From Maylandia zebra (lineage: Eukaryota; Chordata; Actinopteri; Cichliformes; Cichlidae): 64,000 bases of DNA. Positions 38,229 through 51,942 of this stretch are shown here, in pieces. How positions within the stretch are numbered: the stretch's first letter is position 1; every line of letters begins with the position of its first letter. The position numbers and the translations under genes were made by a program. The stretch covers positions 35,697,623 through 35,761,622 of the forward strand of contig NC_135172.1 of NCBI RefSeq assembly GCF_041146795.1, given 5' to 3'. The notes below the pieces were generated by a model. It was not told the DNA's origin. It worked only from the letters and a program-made list of their open reading frames with translations, and ran no database searches.

Positions 38229-40978
38229 AGAAAAAAAAGCATCACAGGTCTAAATATTAAAATATTTGTAAATATGTTTTTTTTCATATTTTTTTTCTCC
38301 TGTGAAACTACAACCTGTCATTTTTACGCCAAGCTAAGCTATGCTAACTGTCCTCAGGCAGCGGCTTCATATTTAATGTAGAGAGAGGAGAGAAATACTC
38401 ATATTTCCATCATGTTTTCTTTCCGTTACATAAGGAAGGAAAAAACTGTTTATGATAATTAAACATTTCTCACAGTTATGGGAGGATTATAACTGGGCTT
38501 TAGAAACATCCTTATCTGGTGGCTGTGTGAACAACCTTGCTAAACTTATTTAAAGTAACAAGCAAATAAACTTTATTATATTAGTGAACAGCTTCCTATA
38601 GCACTGGAATAGATAAACAATTTGACATACAGGACAGCCTCCCATGCAAATGCACACACCCAATCACATTCATGTCCCCAGACATGTAAGCCACACTCTT
38701 CTTGCAATAAACCGTTTCCCAGATGGCTTTAACACACACCCTGCACTCCCACAGCCCAATCCTCCTGACACAGTAAATGGCCAGTTCAGCCAGCTGAGTC
38801 TGCAGTACAGTTGACATTTTCCTCTCTGCATCCTCTCTCCATAGACCCGGGGTTCAGCTGCCATGACAGGAAACAAGTTAACACATTCACAAACCCTTCT
38901 GGTTCCCCCTCATGCCTTACTTGTACAACAATAGATACTATGACACTGTAATGGCAGCAGCTGGGGCTGGATAGCTGTTTGCTATAAATCAATAAGGGAG
39001 GATGTGAAGCAGTGCACAGCTAATGGATTTACCATGGTGGGTGACAGGAAGTGGTGGTCAACATTGTCTGACTCACCAACATTTCTGGGCTGTCTGCTCT
39101 GAGATGGGAAGTTTATTAGAAGTTACAAACTGCGATAAGGTACTGGGGAAGAACACAGCTTGAAGCCCAGATTGTGTAAAGCACAAACTCTAAGAGAAAG
39201 CATTTGTCAACTGACTGTGACAGGCAGTTGATCAAATCCAGACCAGCGCAACGTCACCATACCAAGTGCCTAGAGAGAAGAGACAGCCAACAACACAATA
39301 CTCCTATGCACTTGTGCAACACACCAAGTGAATTTGTGTAAATGTGGCAGAGTGCATCTCCTTCTTCCCTGATCTGGAAGCCTTCCCAAAACAACAAGCA
39401 GCCTCAGCCAAAGAATTTAAAAAAAGAAAGAAAGCGAAGCAACAGAATATCTAATGGGCCTTGATTTGTCAGTTGATTCACTGCAGCAGCTTTAATAAGC
39501 TGATTTAGGCCAGAGGATGCAGTGCAGTGGCTGTAAACTGCTGCGTAGTTGTTTGGTCTCCGTGGGAGCTCTCTGTGAATCAAAGGAAATGTGAGCTGTC
39601 TCAGAGGAGGTGCCTGGGTCCAGACCAGAATCAGATTACAAAAAACAGATAAAGGAGGGAGGAGTGAGTAGAAAGGGGTGTAATCTCTGTAGCAATAAAC
39701 ACTCAGATGCAATGCCCGCATAGAAACAAAGTTCACAGAAGTTCATGATAAGTCAGATACTGTGGGAGGAGTAGAGGTATGTCCAAAGATTATCTTCAAA
39801 CCAGGAAAAGAGCTCAGCATAAAGATGTGGAAGTTAAATAGTGGAATATTTGAGCTTTATGTGTAATTCAAATCTTATGTGAAAAAACAAAACAAAAAAC
39901 TTGAATTATGTTTTTATCAACAAGAAGAAGGATCCCCCCCCGTGTTGTTTGGTTCATGGTAGGAAGGAAGTGGACGAGCTGAGTTTTTGATAGCACAGTG
40001 AGCATCTGTGTTACTCTGTTTAGTGTAGAGAGGAAAAGAGTAGCTGCATTGTCCTATTGACTGCTGTTACTGTGAAAAGGAAACCACTCTCAACTGTCCC
40101 CACTGAACGCAACCAAAAAGGCTGAAGCACATCAAGATGGCACTGTGTGTTCACGGGCCAAGTTTGGTAGCCAATGCTGCATCTAAAGCCCCCTTTAAAG
40201 GCCTGACAGGGAGTTTTTTCTTGAACTGCTACTGCTACGCACCAGTGTGTATCTGAGCACTGAGGCGATGTGACAGATGATTAATTTTTCAGGGAGATTA
40301 GAGGCACGAGGGAGCGGGAGGGGTGTGCTTGGGAGAGCAGGGCAAAAATCTGAAGGGACCCTAAAGAGTACTGCAAGTTCATCTGACAAGTTTGAATTCA
40401 CAGTTTGTTCATCTTCCAGAAGACTAAAACAAAACTAACATTGTTAAAAATTGAGTGACTTATTCCGACAACACGTCGTTTGGTTCGTACAGTGTTGTTG
40501 TCAGATGAAAACCTGGGAAATGTCAACTTTCAAGGAACAAAGAGGGAAGAATAATAGTGTCAGTTGTCTCAAACGCCCATGCTTTTTTCAGTTTATGCAG
40601 TTTTTTGCAAAAGTGCTCACAGGCGCCAGGGTTGCACAACATTCGCAACTCATGAGAGCATAAAATCCTTCAAAAGCAGTGAACAAAGAAAAGCAACCAC
40701 AGTGACTAAAGCATGGATTTTGAACTCAACATATGCAAAACCACCCTTCTTGAGAGACCTCACGTTGCCTAATTAACAGCTGAGCTTCTCCACTGATTTG
40801 CTTTCTGTTTCAACCACACCCTTTCTGCCTTTACTTTCTTGAATCTCTCGTAGAAGTGTGATTAAGGGATAGGGAGGAGGCAAAGAAAATAATAACATGA
40901 CACAACTCATCAGAGTTGCTATGCTGAGACATACGACTCATCAAAAATCATCCACGTGTGAAAACTTTGTCTTTTGAG

Positions 40979-41989
40979 TAGGGCTGCCACGATTAGTCGA
41001 CTAGTCACGATTACGTCGACCATCAGAATCGTCGACGACTGATTTAATAGTCGACGCGTCGTTTGAAGCTTTGTAAGATCGCAAAAGACGCAGGAATAAG
41101 TAGTAGGATTTAAGAGTGTAATAACGGACTGAAACAGAAGATGGCAGCACTGCATGTACAAGGATGCCAGCTGCCGTTAAACCCCGAAGAAGAAGAAGTA
41201 ACTCTGTCCCAGAATTCATAGCGCAGCCCAGCTCAGTTTCCAACAATGGCGGCAGCTAGTTAGTTTTAATATTACTCTTATTATTCTTTGTGGGTCACAA
41301 AATAAACGTTTAACATATTTTCAGGCGAGAATGTAGCTGTGTAAACCTCAAATATTTGCTCAGTTTATCAAGACACCACATATTTTTCAAAAGCGCTCCG
41401 ACGTTTTCGGAGACGTCTGTTACCCACTAGCTCGATAGCTAGCCGGGGGCTAGGCTCACTAGCGCCGATGAGAACACCAGACTCCCGGCAAATCGTTTTC
41501 AAACCCACCACCGTCTTTCGCTACTCAGGTTAAACATATATAAGTCACTTAGATAACTTAAAAATGTTATTGTTTGGCTTTTTGTAGTATTTTATTTGTT
41601 CCTGAGTAAATCGGTTTGGCTGAGATTAAAGTTATAGTTTTTACACAGCTGAATAAACGTCAAGCAGACAACTGATTATCAGAAGTGTGAGATGCTCGAG
41701 AATATACTCCGGTGTCCCGTTATATTTTAGATAGCAAGGAGTTTATTAAACTTCACCGAAACAATCTGCAAATTTCATTAAAATGTAATAAACTATCACC
41801 TTGTCTTTATTTTTAGTTAGCACATACCTTAAACACTTAAAGCTGTAAGCTAATGATAGTTATATAAGAGCAGATGCATGCTGCAATAAGCTGTACGTCC
41901 AATGGATCCAATGGATCTGATTAGTCGACTAATCGCAAAAATAATCGGTGACTAGTCGACTATCAAAATAATCGTTTGTGGCAGCCCTA
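40979..41989. mobile_element. hAT element with 8-bp target duplication, internally deleted
   Basis: The ends are TAGGGCTGCCAC at left and GTGGCAGCCCTA at right, flanked by a perfect 8-bp duplication CTTTTGAG (40971-40978 and 41990-41997). Subterminal regions carry repeated GTCGAC-containing motifs (about four on the left, two on the right), the sort of clustered sites bound by hAT transposases. The interior has a short 'caacaatggcggcagc' start region ending in a stop after a few codons and no transposase catalytic or BED-finger region. The 1011-bp copy is therefore a non-autonomous deletion derivative. It lies in the presumed jup first intron. Confidence 0.9.
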
Positions 41990-41997
41990 CTTTTGAG

Positions 41998-44900
41998 TAA
42001 GTGCCGAATCCAGTTCACTCCCTCTTTGTGTGGACACACAGTAAGTAATGAAAAACTTATCACTGGTAATGTATTCATGATGACAGCAGGAGGATTCAAC
42101 TATTTCTAGAAGGCTGTTAGCATGATGCATGAGTTGTTTTTTTTTGTTTGTTTTTTTTACACAGCTTTGATAAGAGCTGACTTGAAATGACCCATGTGGT
42201 AGACTTGCCTATGTTTTTTATTTTTTAAAGTGCAAGTGATGAGAAGAAACAGCCATTAGGCCTTTGACATCTTAAGTAACGGGACCATTTCTTGCCCTTG
42301 CTTGATCCAACCAAGAGAACTGCTGAAGGTAAATAATTAACTTCAGGGACTGTCATCAGTAGAGTTCAGCTGGGCAATGTCGGCTTCACTTGCTCAGCGT
42401 TATTCAACTGCACCCTGCTAGACACTCAAGTTAGAGTTTGGTCATGACAGAAGGCATCTTTTACAACACTGGCAATTTTTGGATGACATTTCTAATAATT
42501 TAATAACTGCATTCAAGGATAATGTCATGCATTTCAAAATTAATTGCCACTTATTTTGAGTTATTGCTGGTTTGAAAAGATTGAAAATATAGAAGCACTT
42601 GTTGTTAGAGGGGTTACTTTGGGATAACAAATAATAGATGTGTGTATTTTGTCTAATTTGGACTTATATGAAAGCTTTTTTAGCAGAACATAATGCAGAA
42701 ACAAAGAATGCTGGGGGGTGTTGTAGATGTAGCAGGGTGTAGCAGCTGAGCATGTGGCAGTGCAGGGTAAAACAGTTATTAAGGAATGGCCACATAATTT
42801 CTAGCTTGGACCCAGTTTAGAACAGGTGCTGGAATAACCATTTGATTGGATAATGACCAAGAAAATAAGCACCGTTATTCTGATGCATTTCCAGTTCTCT
42901 CTGTACCTTAATGAATTTTAAATATTTCAGTTTCATCATACAAGCATAACCAGCGATATCGCGGCACGGAAGACAACAATGAAACAGGCCACAGAAATTT
43001 TATGACAGATTCTGTCACAGTTTAAGAACCCCAGTACCCGTATGACATACTGTATGTTTAGTAGGCCTGAACAATATGTGCAATGGTTAATGCAGCAGTC
43101 AAATACTGAAGTGTGCACACTGGCTGCACAGTCGCCACATTTAAACATGCACTCAGACTGGATGTCGAGTGTAAATAAAATTACTTTTCTATTCCTTCAC
43201 TTCATTCAGTCTTTTGCACATTCTTGTATTGTGAAAATGCAGTTTATCTAAGCTGTATTGTATTCTATAAATAATATCAGAAAGAAAAAGATTTTCCCTT
43301 TGCAGATTTGGTGTGGTCATGCCACTTCACTTTTATTTCACCCACCCACCCCAAAAAACAACCTTAAAAGAAAGAAACTCTTGTTGTAGCTGACGGGAAA
43401 CTTTATCTCTGTGCCCTTTTCTCCATGGGAACAGTAAAACACAAAGGCGGACTGACATACAAACACAGAGGAGGTCGCACAATGTGTGCGCTGAGCACCT
43501 GTAACTGGAAAGGACTCAGGCCTCGTTGGACTGAGACAGAAGCAAGACGGGGAATCCACAGAAAAAATAAAACCAAGAGGGCGGGATGTATGCCATACAG
43601 TAATCCCCTTTGAAGAGTGTAGACCTATTTTTAAAACCGAAGGATCTCCTGGCCTCTTGTTCTGCTAATGTAGGACAGTATGAGGGAATTAAGCAGGAGG
43701 GGGGGGAGATTATCACCGTGCCACCACAGCTGTAGCTGTGAAATCTACAGTAAGTCACCCCCCTGCTGTCCCACCACCCATCCACTCTTTCCAGACAGGG
43801 ACAGCTTTCCTACTTGATGACACAGGGCAAGCTCAGCAAGGCCATTCTGGCACAAAGTATTGGCACCCTGTCCCGTTAAAGCTGGCACACAGTCAGCAAA
43901 CTCAACTGGAAACATTGGTAGAGAAAGCAGCTGGATACCACAAACCTGTTTGGCACTGTTCTTGCTGCTTTGTGACGCTTGCAGATAATTCAAACAAAAG
44001 AACAATGGATAATGTGATTTGGAGTTTGATGGTGTAGTGATTGGCTCTGTTTACTTTCCAATCCCTAATCCAACTGTGTCAAATTAGGACTTTAAAACTA
44101 TACTAAAGTTGGCCGCAGAGGACACCGCAGATGACTTAATCGCATAAGAAAAAAGCCGATAAGATAAAAGTCATTTGAACGGGATGCTGATTTCAGGGGA
44201 TTTAGTCATGAAATCAAATGAAAGAAATTTGTGCTCCTGTGCTCCCTAAGCAGGATTAGCTGTCCTGTCAAGTCCTGAGAATCTGCAAAGGTAATGACAT
44301 CATGGAAGATTTGGCAACACCTGGAGACATCACTGCTGCCTTGAAGCACAGCGTAGGAGTGTGGGGGGTGGGTAAAGAAACATCAGCATGTATCACTGTC
44401 ATACGTTACAGATGTGCACCCACGGACAACTCATCCCCTCAGGCACAGTTAGCTAACACTGTTTGTTTACAGACTCAACATCACTGTCATAGTTGGTAAA
44501 GCGGAAGATCTGATGTGAAAGTGCTTGTTTTTGTCCAACCACATCCAAAGCTAAAAAAAAAAACAAAAACCCCAACCTCTTATAAAAAAAATAGACATTC
44601 AAGACATTAAAAATAGTGAATAATACCCACCATTACTAGACAATTAAAACACCTACTTACTAATTTTATGTTAATCCACTGATCTTTCATAAGTTAACGG
44701 GGAAAATGTTTTTTGTTTTTGGGTCTGCTTCAGTGTGACTTTTACACCATTTCTGTTAAAGGACGAAATAGAAATGGCAAAATCTTTTTTTTTTTGTCTC
44801 CGATTCACGGAAACACACAAATCCAAGCGATTTATCTTCAACACCACCAACAACCAACGACACGACGGGGTCTATTGACAAGTGACGACGTGTAGCTGTA

Positions 44901-45307
44901 TGGTCGATACTGGGGCTAAATGTCGTTATCTTTGGGCAGAGAGAGAGTAAGGGAGCTCTTGCACTTTAAAAAGTTTAAAAAGAAAGAAAGAAAGAAAAAA
45001 ACTGTCCACCACAAGAGAACAAACTTTTGGTGGCTATAGAGCTGGCGCAGTAGGCTGCTCCCTAACAACAGGCAGTAGTGGTTTGAGGCATGCGGAAATG
45101 AATTCCTAATAGAAAGCATCTGAATTTGCATCCAGGTAAGCAACAAAGAGAAACGAAATTACCCCACACAAACACATAAGATGTTTTTTTTAATAGAATA
45201 AACGATAATAACTACACACCAAACAAACCGATAAATACATAAATAAGCGTTCACAGACGCTAAGGGCAGTAAAATCTGTCGGAAAAGGTAGATTTAGTGA
45301 ATCTTAC
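41998..45307. other. jup intron, no feature supported
   Basis: Several open frames of 60-100 codons occur on both strands around 43340-44040, but they overlap one another and show no motif or splice context. A short poly(A)/poly(C) mix occurs near 44550-44575. No transposon boundary was identified. Confidence 0.4.
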
Positions 45308-45450
45308 CTGTCTTAACACACGGCCGTATTTTAGATTATTCCGTGCTTGCTTGTTTCTAATGACTCCTTTGGTCGGCACAAGACTCCGCTCTTTATTTCT
45401 TTTCACTTCTCCACACTCTGCCTCCCTGCAGCTGGCCACCAGTCCTCTGA
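45308..45450 (-). other. Predicted non-coding first exon of jup
   Basis: On the - strand a GC- and CpG-richer segment ends in a strong donor, AAGACAG|gtaagat, at 45308/45307. Upstream (higher coordinates) lies CG-containing DNA with CCGCCTCC/GGAGGCGG-type GC boxes at 45486-45496, suited to a TATA-less promoter. No ATG-initiated long frame is present. The position and orientation fit the distal 5' UTR exon of jup; the exact start is not defined. Confidence 0.5.
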
Positions 45451-45499
45451 ACAAAAAAAAATGAGTAAAAGGAGCGTTACCTCACCCTGACTCCGCCTC

Positions 45500-48400
45500 C
45501 TCGAAGACTCCACCCACATCGTCCACAATGGGAGGGAATTTTATGGCTAGGCACTACAATAAACTGTGAAGTTGAACAGTTTAGTTCGGTTTAAAAAGTT
45601 TACTTCTGTCTTTATTGTACCGTTGCTACGGTGCGTAGATTGTCACTGTTTTGCCCTTTGATACAACAGCGAATATTTCAAAGTCAACTTCATTCTTTTA
45701 TTTGAAGGGACACTGACTGACACCGATTAAAAAATACTTTCGATTTTGTAAAGCACGGTATACAAAATGTGTACAGCACCACATATATGTATTGCAGCCT
45801 GTTTAAGTGTGTTTTATGTTCTATTTCTTGTAGTGACTACTGTGAAATCGAGCGCTAACAGCCATGTCTTTCACCTGTATGACGATCGACCACACCTTAC
45901 GGTTACAACACGAAACCAGACCAAAGAATGAGTCACAGCAGTCGGGAAGCGATACTCACTCAGTTGACAGAGATACTGATAATGTTGATTATGTGTGTCT
46001 GCGTCATGCGCATTTGACATAGTGGAGTTTTCATCATTATTTTAAGCTCTATGTGGGAAGTGGCAGAAAGAGAAGCGAGACTACATCAGAATGAATACAT
46101 GTTCAGTAGAAAGAGGTTTTGAAATCAGAAGCTAAAATTCTATTTTGAGTTTTTAAATGCTTAATTTGTTTTTTGAAATTAAAAATCTCAACAGTGACAA
46201 AACTCAGTGAAGATGTACTATACACTAATGTTTTCATATCTACCCACCTTATCTACCCTCATGAACATGATGCGGAGAAGAGGAAGCCCCCCCCCCCACA
46301 CACCAACCAACAAACAAACAAACCAACCAAAAACTAGGTCACATTTAGCTCATTGCAATGGTTTTTTTTTTTTTAAGAATCCATCTGTACAAGGTAAATT
46401 ATAATATCTACAGTATAGATAGTATGCATTAATAATAAAAATTTGAAGAGGTATATGAAAATAAAACAAAGTGGGAAAAATAATAATGTTCTGAGCTCCA
46501 TATACTCAAAAATTTACAAAAGGAAATAGTGAGTGACATAAATAAAGACATCATTAATTGGTGTGGAGCAGACATAAAAATATTTATTTTTTCAAGACAA
46601 GCGTCCAAAATGTTTTAGCAAAAATTAAGAATTTAAACGACTTAATTAATTTAGACATTTAACCTCAAGGAATCAACTCCACTGATAATCAAATACAGCT
46701 CTCAATGCCTGTTTCCCTGTTTACTGTCATACCAATTGTCTAATCAGGCAAAAACTTTCCAGTCCTCTGGGCTACTAAGGTTTAAAGTATATATATATAT
46801 TTTTTTTTTGTCCAGGTTATCTTGAAATCTCTGCCTGACTGTCTGTCTCTGTATTTGTTTGTTGTGCTGTGCATGTCCTCCTACACAATCAGGAACTGAG
46901 CAGCCAAACTTGACATATCTTAGGTCGTATTTAAGGCTCTTATCTATAAGAGATATTGTGGGTGGGTTATTGTGATGTGTTGCCCAGCAACCACAGAGTA
47001 TTTGGCTAAATGTAACCATTTTTAATGTGTTTATTTATTTGTTTATTGCATTTATGCATGTCCAAGCCTAATAGAAGCACTGTATTGCTTTAATTTCACG
47101 GCCAGAAGCGCAAACAAGCCAACAATCCTGTAGGATGATCATGTGCTAGTATATATAAATGTAAATAATGGGAAAATGAGATTTCTGGTGAATACATATT
47201 AAAAACAATGCAGCACACTGGCTATGAGCAGACGCTCCTCTAACTGTCGATATGAAACACTCAGACTGGATGGACTCATAGAGGTCAGGCTGAGTTCTCA
47301 GTCCTGCCTCGGGCTGTATTGTCATGGCTCTCCCTTATGTGACCACAGTGACAGTTATCATCTGTGCCTCCAACAAAGAAAGAGACAGCAGCAGAGGGAG
47401 ATCAGGCCACTGCTGATTATATAGGCCATTATATTTGTCGGAGTGAATGTGAGGGCCGACAGTCCACTCTTTAAAAATAGCTTCAGGCCCAATTGACACT
47501 CTTGGCTTTTCACGAGCTGCTCGGGGGGCTTGATGAGTATGAGATTGCTCACTGAATGGAACAGTGACTTCAACTTGCTGTCTGATTCTGGATTTTACTG
47601 TCACAAGTATGACTTTAACTTTTATTTTGCAAGCCTTTAACTTTGGCTTTCTAAGATGTCCCTGGATGTTGGACACGGGGGCTGCAGTGACATGAATGGT
47701 GCCTTTGTCTAGAACACAGCAGGCTCTTTATTTTGAAAATTAGCCAGGAATTAAAAGAGTGGGATCCATGTGGGACTGCAGCTCATGCTGTGTCTGTCAA
47801 AACACTTTTGTTTTAGCACTGATCCAACTTTCAGCTTTTGATGCCTTTTCTTTTGTAACGCTTTCCTGTAGAAACATTAAAGAGGCTGTGCGGTTACACT
47901 CAGTAAGCTCACGTGTCTGCTTTTGTAATGTGACACAGGTGATATAAAATGCCCCACATAATGCCAGACACAGCCCACTAAATATGTTTCCTTTTTTAAC
48001 ATTGCGTACACACAGGTCAAAGAATCGTCTGCAGTTATGTCTGTCGTCTTGGCCCCAGACTTACCCAGTAACCTCCTACCAAACATGTCATGAATCAGAC
48101 TACACAGCCAAGTCTGTCTTTCATTTCAAGGGCAAAACACAGTGATATGATGTCTCTGCTTTACAATACTCGCCTGTTTCACAGCCCACAGGAAATGGGC
48201 CTATTGTCCTCGGGAGAGGAAGTGGCCTGGCGCAGACCACAAACTGACGGCACTGATGGAGACTGTGGTAAATTATTAATCATCTCTAACAAATGGAAGA
48301 CGCACACTCGAGTGGTGGCTGTCCACTTGGAAAAGTTATGGAGCAAAGGCACAGAAGAGTACTGTAAGAGATGTCCTAGTACTTTGAGTATAAAATACAA

Positions 48401-49920
48401 TTTTAGTGTTAGAAAACTGTAAAAGTTAATGTAACAAATGTAGTCAGAAAAACTTCCTATGAGGTTGACTTTTAAAAATATCATTTTACAAAATAACTCA
48501 CACTCAACGCTGGCTCACGTACTCCCCTTTTATGAAGCCTAATGACAAATGCTTACTCACTTGTCATGATGGAACTGTGATCACTTGTCTATTTTGTCTT
48601 AAACAAAATAACTCCATTCAGAAACTTAGCTGGTATCGCAAATCTGACAGAATCTTCCAGCTAAGTTATAAATCCGTCTAAAATTGGGAGCTGTTTCACC
48701 TCAAACAAAAGTTAACTCATAAGTAACTGAACACTGAATTAAACAGACAATTTAAATCTTTTGGCAGATTCAGTGTGTCACCACTAGAGGTAGACAGAGA
48801 CTCAGACAATCGGCATCGGTCATGTGATCACATCCACTCCGTGTTTGCTTTCAGGGTTAAAATAGGTCGGCATTTGCTCACATGTTGGAGTCCTTTATAG
48901 CTTGGCAAGACGTAGATAAAATAACAGAGGCAGCTTAAAATAACATATAGCTGCTACAGACATCCCTTCCATAATAACAACACGACAGGTATCAGACAGA
49001 GAGAGGTTGCTGTCGCTAATAGAGGTGGTTACGCAGGAGACGTGCAAATCAAAAAAATCTGAAATGTGTTTATTCCAAGTGTCAAATAAATGCTAAAATG
49101 TATTTACCTATTAGAGGAGCATCTCGTTGCATTCACAGCTTTTTGTAATCTAATTCAACAGTGAAAGTTTGTTACCTGTCTGTCACACCCTGTGGAAGCT
49201 CAGACAGCGTCAGATAGGATGCCTAAAAATATCCACAGGGTGTGATGTGATTTCTCTGGCTTGAAATACTTTTCATGTGACGAGTTGCTTCAACAGAATC
49301 AATTTGCACATGCTATCCTGTCATTTAAAAGATGCAAAAGATGACACCAGGGGAAATGAAAGTGTTTGGATGTTTCTCTGGGGTTGAATGGTCAACGAAA
49401 TACTATAGTCTTTTATTTTTACTGTAGGATGTGATTGAGTTATTATTTTTTCTTGTTTTTTAACACTTCTCTGTCCAAATTTTTATACTGATTTGATACC
49501 ATATATTTTTATTTTTATATATTTTTTTCAATTCCAAAATAAAAGCATTTATTTAACAGATTATAAGGAGTTAAATACTGAACTTAGAGGGTGGAAACAA
49601 AGTATTGATCCTTTTGTGCAAGTATTGATCTAATACTGATACAAGTGTTAGTATGGATACTAAGATATTTGGATTGATCCGCCCATTTCTACCCCACAGA
49701 CTGTTTTTGCAATTTCAAGGAAACTGATCTGGGTTCACTCCAAATGTGTTCTTCTTTTGCCGATCTTGCACTTCTCCAAATTTCATGAAATTTAGCCTGG
49801 TGTAATTTTGCAGATAATCACACAAACGGACAAACATGCAAATAGACATACAGACCCCAAAACAAATCAATGAATTGATCAGCAGCTTGTAAAATTTCTA
49901 AGTTTTTTTTAAATTGGGAA
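45500..49920. other. Intergenic DNA between jup and hap1 5' ends
   Basis: Mostly AT-rich DNA. A C11 run followed by CAAA/CCAA repeats lies at 46287-46330. A diverged repeat is possible around 48784-49700, because both ends show a 'tagaggtag' / 'cccatttctacccc' inverted similarity, but no target duplication was found. No gene is supported. Confidence 0.4.
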
Positions 49921-49931
49921 TATAGCGCGTC

Positions 49932-49959
49932 ATTGGAAAAACTACATGTCCCACGATGC
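49932..49959 (+). promoter_or_regulatory. CCAAT box and ZNF143-like promoter motif
   Basis: The + strand has ACTACATGTCCCACGATGC at 49941-49959, close to the ACTACAATTCCCAGCATGC consensus bound by ZNF143 (SBS-type), a core-promoter element that sits near transcription starts. An inverted CCAAT (attgg at 49932-49936) lies just upstream, and the flanking DNA is locally CpG-richer. A donor-terminated exon-like segment follows. Confidence 0.5.
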
Positions 49960-50073
49960 CTCACTCTCAAGCTGACCAAAGGGAACGACCAGCCGTTCAG
50001 CTGAGCCTCAAGTTTGCTGAGGGAAACTTCAGCGCCGACCACGACCTTGAACAGATACACATGAAATAAACAC
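49960..50073 (+). other. Predicted 5' UTR exon of hap1
   Basis: The segment runs from the ZNF143-like motif to a consensus donor, AAACAC|gtaagtt, at 50073/50074. It has no long ATG-initiated frame. It is about 3.2 kb before the next likely exon (53286-53415). Assignment to hap1 is by position and strand only; divergent transcription toward jup cannot be excluded. Confidence 0.4.
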
Positions 50074-51942
50074 GTAAGTTTAACCTTTTTCTTTTTCTTC
50101 ACCATCTCGCTGACATTTCGCACACACTTTTGTCGCTCACATGTCGCCTCGGTGTTTGTTTCTGCACTGTCCAAAGGTGGCGAAAGGATATTTCCGTAAC
50201 GCTGCGGGAGGGTGGGCGACTCCTCTGTGGGTGGATGTGTTGATGCTGCGGTGTTCATGGTGTCATGTTTTTAATCTTTTAATAATCTGAATAACTTAAA
50301 ATATGAGTTTAGTGACACTTTGGTCAAACCTAAATAAAACTGAGAGTAATAAATAAATAAACTACTGACATGCTTGACTTCTCTGGGGTTCTGATATTTA
50401 TGTTATCCATAATAATGACTATAGGTGACAGGATTACTGGTCAACTGTTAGCCCATTAAGACATTAGGATAATTAGTAGTTTTCTTACTATATAAAATGG
50501 GGGTTTTGCTCCTTTCAGTACAATAGCCATTTTTTCCCTTATCACTTCCTGTGATATAGCACCTGTGGGCTCAGCAGTCCTTCAGTCTCCCCTTCTTACA
50601 GGATGTAGTCTTGAAGTTAACAATGGCTCCTGTAGGCTTGCACATGATAACATTACTACAGAGTCAGGCAGCAGTGACTCACAGAAGGTGCACCCTGTGT
50701 ACACACACAAACCGGTGGGATATGAATGACACCTTTGTGTACAAAATGCCCTGCATTCACTGTGTGCTGCCCGAGATGTAAAGCAGTGACAACACAAAGG
50801 CAGAATAGTAAACACTGTTAAATCTAAGCTTGTTGTAGCTCAGGAATATGTAACACAACCAAGGGGAAAGAATAATTAACCCGTGTTTTACTGTTCACCT
50901 ATTATTGAAATACTTTAACAAAGATATATATTTGAAATGCTAAAATTACTGTTTGGGAGCTATTTCACATGTTTCTTGTTTATTAATTGGAATGAATTGA
51001 TTACGTTATGCATTTTTACAAAGATTAGGCTCTTTCTTAAGTTGTTTTTTCTCGTGGTTGTTCAGATAAATTGGACTTGGTTTTATAATAGTCTAGTGGA
51101 GCTGTGGACACCTCAGGCTATATAAGTAATCACGCAGGTATACAAACACCAGCTTGACCTCCTCAAGGTACAAGGTAATATATTTAGCGTTTACCAGAGG
51201 TAGGAAAAATGATGCTTTGTTCTTTCCTTACTTAAAATAAATAAGCCAGTAAACTTCACAGATTTTGTCTGGTAAGTTGAATCTGTTTGCCTGTGTGTAT
51301 TTGATTGAGTTTCACTTTAGGGTGGCATTATCAATAATACAGTTTTTAAACTAAGGCTGCTCAAATATGGCAACATTTCTCAAAATTTCGCAGTTATAAC
51401 AATGATTTTTATTTTTAGGACTAAAATTCCTTTCGTTAAAAAAATTAATGGATTTACAGAACTGTTTGTTGTAAATTCAGAATATAATCTAAATGAACAA
51501 TAACTTAAAAAGTTTTTAAAAGTTAGGCGACGGTGGTGGGGGAACAGAGGTGTCTTGTGGGGATTTAGGCTCAGACTAGTTGGAGTTCCTGAACAGAAAT
51601 GAGAGACCTTCCAAAAGCTGCAGACAACCACTAACAATCAATCCACAAACCTTTTTGGGTTCCACTGGAGTTTCACAGTGAATCCAAAATAGTTTTATCC
51701 TCATTATCCTGTTGTCGTAATTGCTAAAATCCAAAGTTGTAACTAAAAAGTTTGTCTGAGTAAGCGTGCAGCATTGGGTTTATAACATTTAAGGACTTTT
51801 GTTTCTCTTTATAAAATGAAAATGGATAATACTGATCAATAACTGATCAATAATCAAGTAGTCCATCTCATACTGATATGACAGTAGAAAAACTGCTGTT
51901 TTTGGGCCACTCATTTCACTTTTAATCAATACTTATAAGTTA

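Larger units (their letters stand above)
34505..45307 (-). other. Long 5' intron(s) of jup
   Basis: The interval between the start-codon exon and the distal 5' exon holds a possible alternative first exon (36721-36845), an 18-G homopolymer and a hAT element. Otherwise there are only AT-rich stretches without supported coding frames. Human JUP also has a long first intron. Confidence 0.45.

Noticed and set aside
43338..44037. Overlapping 70-100 codon frames on both strands
   Set aside because: They lack motifs and splice context and contradict one another, so they look like chance frames in intron DNA.
48784..49700. A possible long transposon with 'tagaggtag' ends
   Set aside because: The end similarity is short and no target duplication or coding remnant could be found.
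49818..50258. A 146-codon - strand open frame across the presumed hap1 promoter
   Set aside because: It has no known motif, includes lysine and low-complexity stretches, and overlaps promoter-like + strand signals. A chance frame in CpG-rich DNA is more likely.
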